A DNA stretch of 64,000 bases from CAWBQO01 sp963790965 (lineage in GTDB: Bacteria; Bacteroidota; Rhodothermia; Rhodothermales; DASSAV01). A program made the position numbers and the translations under genes. A model generated the notes under the pieces. The model was not told the origin of the DNA. It was given only the letters and a program-made list of their open reading frames with translations, and made no database searches. The DNA is taken from positions 62,001 to 126,000 of the forward strand of contig CAWBQO010000001.1 in NCBI GenBank assembly GCA_963790965.1. Reading direction: 5' to 3'. Below are positions 61,966-64,000 of this stretch, piece after piece; positions within the stretch are counted from its first letter, which is position 1; each line of letters starts with the position of its first letter.

Positions 61966-63978
61966 ATGTACCGTCTCCTCGCAAAAGCAGGTCTGCTCGT
62001 ACTGTGCCTGATGCTGGTGGCTCCGGCCTTCGGGCAGGGCGTAGCCGTGCGGCTCATCCAGCCTTCAGCGGGGGTCATCAATCTCGACCCGCAGGCAGCG
62101 CAGTATGAGCCGGGTACAACCGTCACGGCAACCGTCGTGCCCTGGCCGGGCTACCGCTTCTGCGGCTGGCTGGGCGACCTGGACGGCGAGAGCGCTTCGG
62201 CCACTTTTGCCGTTCAGGAGCGCATGGTGATCGGGGCCGAGGTCTGCGCAGATCCATCCGAAAACCCGCCGGGGCGCCTCATAATGGTGGCAACTGCTTC
62301 GGCGCTGAAGGATGCCGTCGGAGCCGCCCTTCCCGGCGATGTGATTGAAGTGGCCGACGGCGTCTACAACTGGGGCAGCACGCTCTCGGTGCGCCGGGGC
62401 GGCGTCGAGGGGTACCCAGTCACGATTCGCGCCCGCAACCGCGGTGCCGTAGAGATCACTGGCGGATCGTCGTTCGTGCTCAAGCAGGTCGCCTGGGTGA
62501 CCATCGAAGGCTTCCTCTTCACGAGCACGGACAGGACCGCTGTCAAGGCTGAAAGCGCCCGCCACACCCGTATAACGCGCAACACGTTCCGCCTGCAGGA
62601 GACGGAGTCGCTCAAGTGGGTGCTGATCGGAGGCACGTACGACCTCTGGGTGCCCTTTAGCGAGCACAATCGCATCGACCACAACCTCTTTGAGGGAAAG
62701 TCGCAGCCGGGCAACATGATCACCATTGACGGCTCGCCCAAGCCGGAGCCGCTTTCCTCACAGTACGACCGCATCGACCACAACTACTTTCGAAACGTTG
62801 GGCCGCGCATTGAAAACGGCATGGAAACGATTCGATTGGGATGGAGCGCCATGTCGATGTCGAGCGGCTTCACCACCGTCGAGGCCAATCTTTTTGAAGC
62901 GTGCGACGGCGATCCGGAGATTGTCTCGGTCAAGACGTCTGACAATACGCTCCGCTACAACACGTTCCGCCGCAGCCAGGGCACCCTCAGCCTCCGGCAC
63001 GGCAACCGGAACGAAGCATACGCGAACTTCTTCTTCGGCGAAGAACGCGCCGGCACCGGCGGCATTCGTCTATACGGAGACGACAACCGCGTCTTCAACA
63101 ACTATATGGAAGGCCTCGACGGCACCGGCATGGACGCGCCCATCGCGCTTACGAACGGCGACGCCGACTACGCTTCCACGTCCGACCTGACGAAGCACTT
63201 CCGCTCCCGACGGCCCTTTATCGGCTTCAACACGCTGGTGGGCAACCGCTCCGGCCTCGAGGTAGGATACGTCGGAAGCTCGTATCGCAAGGGCCCTCAG
63301 GACGCCGTCATCGTCAACAACCTCGTCACGGGGGACCGGGGAGCGCTCATTCGTGTCTACACGCCTCCCGAGGGGGCCGTCTGGCAGGGCAACCTCGTCT
63401 GGCCGACCGGTTCGGCCACGGCCGGCGTCTCCATGCCCGAGGGCCAGGTGCGCCTCGCCGATCCCTTGCTCGTACGCGATGCGGCCCTGTGGCGGCCCTC
63501 AGAGGCCAGTCCGCTCATCGATGCCGCAGCCGGAAGCTACCTCTTCGTGGACCGGGATATGGACGGGCAGGTGCGCCTTCTGCCGGACATCGGTGCCGAT
63601 GAGCGGCAGGCGGGCGAGCCGCTCGCCGGGCCGCTTCTGCCCCGGGAGGTAGGGCCGGACGGGCCGGAGTTCGCCGTGAGCGCCGTTCTCCCTTCTCAGG
63701 CCGAGGGGTCTCTGCCCGACGCCCTTCAGTTAGACGTTTATCCGAACCCGTTTGCCGGGCAGGCTACTCTCCGTTTTCATACGCCCAGTGCGGGCACGGT
63801 CAGGTTGGACCTTTACGACGTGCTCGGCAGGCATGTCGCGCGCCCTGCGGAAGGGTTCTTTCCGGCAGGGGTGCATGAAGTCGACTTCGACTCCGCTTCG
63901 CTGCCTTCCGGGCCTTACTTCGTCCTCCTACACGCTTCAGGGCGCGCGCGCACGACTGCCGCCTTTCACCTACAATGA
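61966..63978 (+). CDS. PL6-family lyase with InlB-like N-terminal repeat and T9SS sorting domain
   Basis: A 670-residue surface lyase starting six bases after the previous PL6 gene (ATG 61966; signal peptide ending APAFGQ). Residues ~20-90 form a divergent InlB-type repeat (AAQYEPGTTVTATVVPWPGY, FCGWLGDLDG). The PL6 beta helix follows with Lys in VSVKTSDNTLRYN (near 322) and Arg in GTLSLRHGNR (near 343). The C-terminus is a T9SS domain (LDVYPNPFAGQATLRF, DLYDVLGRHVARPA, PSGPYFVLLHAS). It probably starts depolymerisation outside the cell, while the shorter PL6 paralogue works inside. The gene ends 22 bases before the window edge. Confidence 0.92.
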   Translation: MYRLLAKAGLLVLCLMLVAPAFGQGVAVRLIQPSAGVINLDPQAAQYEPGTTVTATVVPWPGYRFCGWLGDLDGESASATFAVQERMVIGAEVCADPSENPPGRLIMVATASALKDAVGAALPGDVIEVADGVYNWGSTLSVRRGGVEGYPVTIRARNRGAVEITGGSSFVLKQVAWVTIEGFLFTSTDRTAVKAESARHTRITRNTFRLQETESLKWVLIGGTYDLWVPFSEHNRIDHNLFEGKSQPGNMITIDGSPKPEPLSSQYDRIDHNYFRNVGPRIENGMETIRLGWSAMSMSSGFTTVEANLFEACDGDPEIVSVKTSDNTLRYNTFRRSQGTLSLRHGNRNEAYANFFFGEERAGTGGIRLYGDDNRVFNNYMEGLDGTGMDAPIALTNGDADYASTSDLTKHFRSRRPFIGFNTLVGNRSGLEVGYVGSSYRKGPQDAVIVNNLVTGDRGALIRVYTPPEGAVWQGNLVWPTGSATAGVSMPEGQVRLADPLLVRDAALWRPSEASPLIDAAAGSYLFVDRDMDGQVRLLPDIGADERQAGEPLAGPLLPREVGPDGPEFAVSAVLPSQAEGSLPDALQLDVYPNPFAGQATLRFHTPSAGTVRLDLYDVLGRHVARPAEGFFPAGVHEVDFDSASLPSGPYFVLLHASGRARTTAAFHLQ

Positions 63979-64000
63979 TGCTCAGCCATGCCGACGCGAC

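Overview
The window looks like chromosome or a large replicon of a GC-rich member of the Rhodothermia / Bacteroidota. This is inferred from SusC/SusD pairs, TonB-dependent receptors with carboxypeptidase-regulatory-like N-termini, several type IX secretion (T9SS) C-terminal sorting domains, a PorV/PorQ-family protein, and few Shine-Dalgarno sequences. No rRNA or tRNA gene was seen.

Layout. (1) 1-9602: the left half of a polysaccharide-utilisation region on the minus strand (SusC, SusD, then a second SusC cut by the window edge), with a divergent LacI-type regulator and a T9SS-exported protein on the plus strand. (2) 9603-13214: a scarred stretch with an integrase tail, an IS3 transposase tail, tiny ORFs and a secreted DUF4874/DUF4832 protein. 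(3) 13565-22003: a type I restriction-modification locus. hsdM is intact, but hsdR and hsdS are broken by many frameshifts. A HepT-like toxin gene, with an MNT antitoxin that has lost its catalytic core, lies between hsdS and hsdR. (4) 22288-29071: accessory genes: a small protein, truncated globin and hemerythrin overlapping end to end, a serine recombinase, VapBC, two MITE-like hairpins, an amidase, and a pentapeptide-repeat membrane protein flanked by two related micro-ORFs. (5) 29152-36508: a copper-handling block (CopB-type ATPase, two-component system, DUF305 protein, cytochrome c), interrupted by a seven-unit palindromic repeat array. (6) 36527-40330: a truncated glycosyltransferase and then a complete-looking plasmid maintenance module (Rep_3 initiator, eight iterons, ParA, ribbon-helix-helix partner). 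(7) 40512-48152: a compact biosynthetic operon (ligase-carrier protein, isocitrate lyase/PEP mutase-family enzyme, single-module C-A-T-TE NRPS, phosphopantetheinyl transferase). (8) 48723-63978: a plus-strand operon region for an alginate-like polyuronide, with a promoter and a perfect LacI-type operator, a TonB receptor, outer-membrane and T9SS proteins, a heparinase-II/III-type lyase and two PL6-type lyases.

How it fits together. The outer segments (1 and 8) form a plausible uronate-polymer utilisation system: T9SS-exported lyases cut the polymer, TonB/SusCD proteins import the fragments, and a LacI-type repressor may control them. The roughly 39 kb between them is an accessory island of defence, stress, copper, plasmid and secondary-metabolite genes with several mobile-element scars. 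The most novel-looking item is the NRPS operon: a free-standing acid ligase fused to a carrier protein resembles oxalate-CoA ligases, and it sits beside an enzyme from the superfamily that contains oxaloacetate acetylhydrolase. This suggests, as a hypothesis only, a small N-acyl (perhaps N-oxalyl) amino-acid product.
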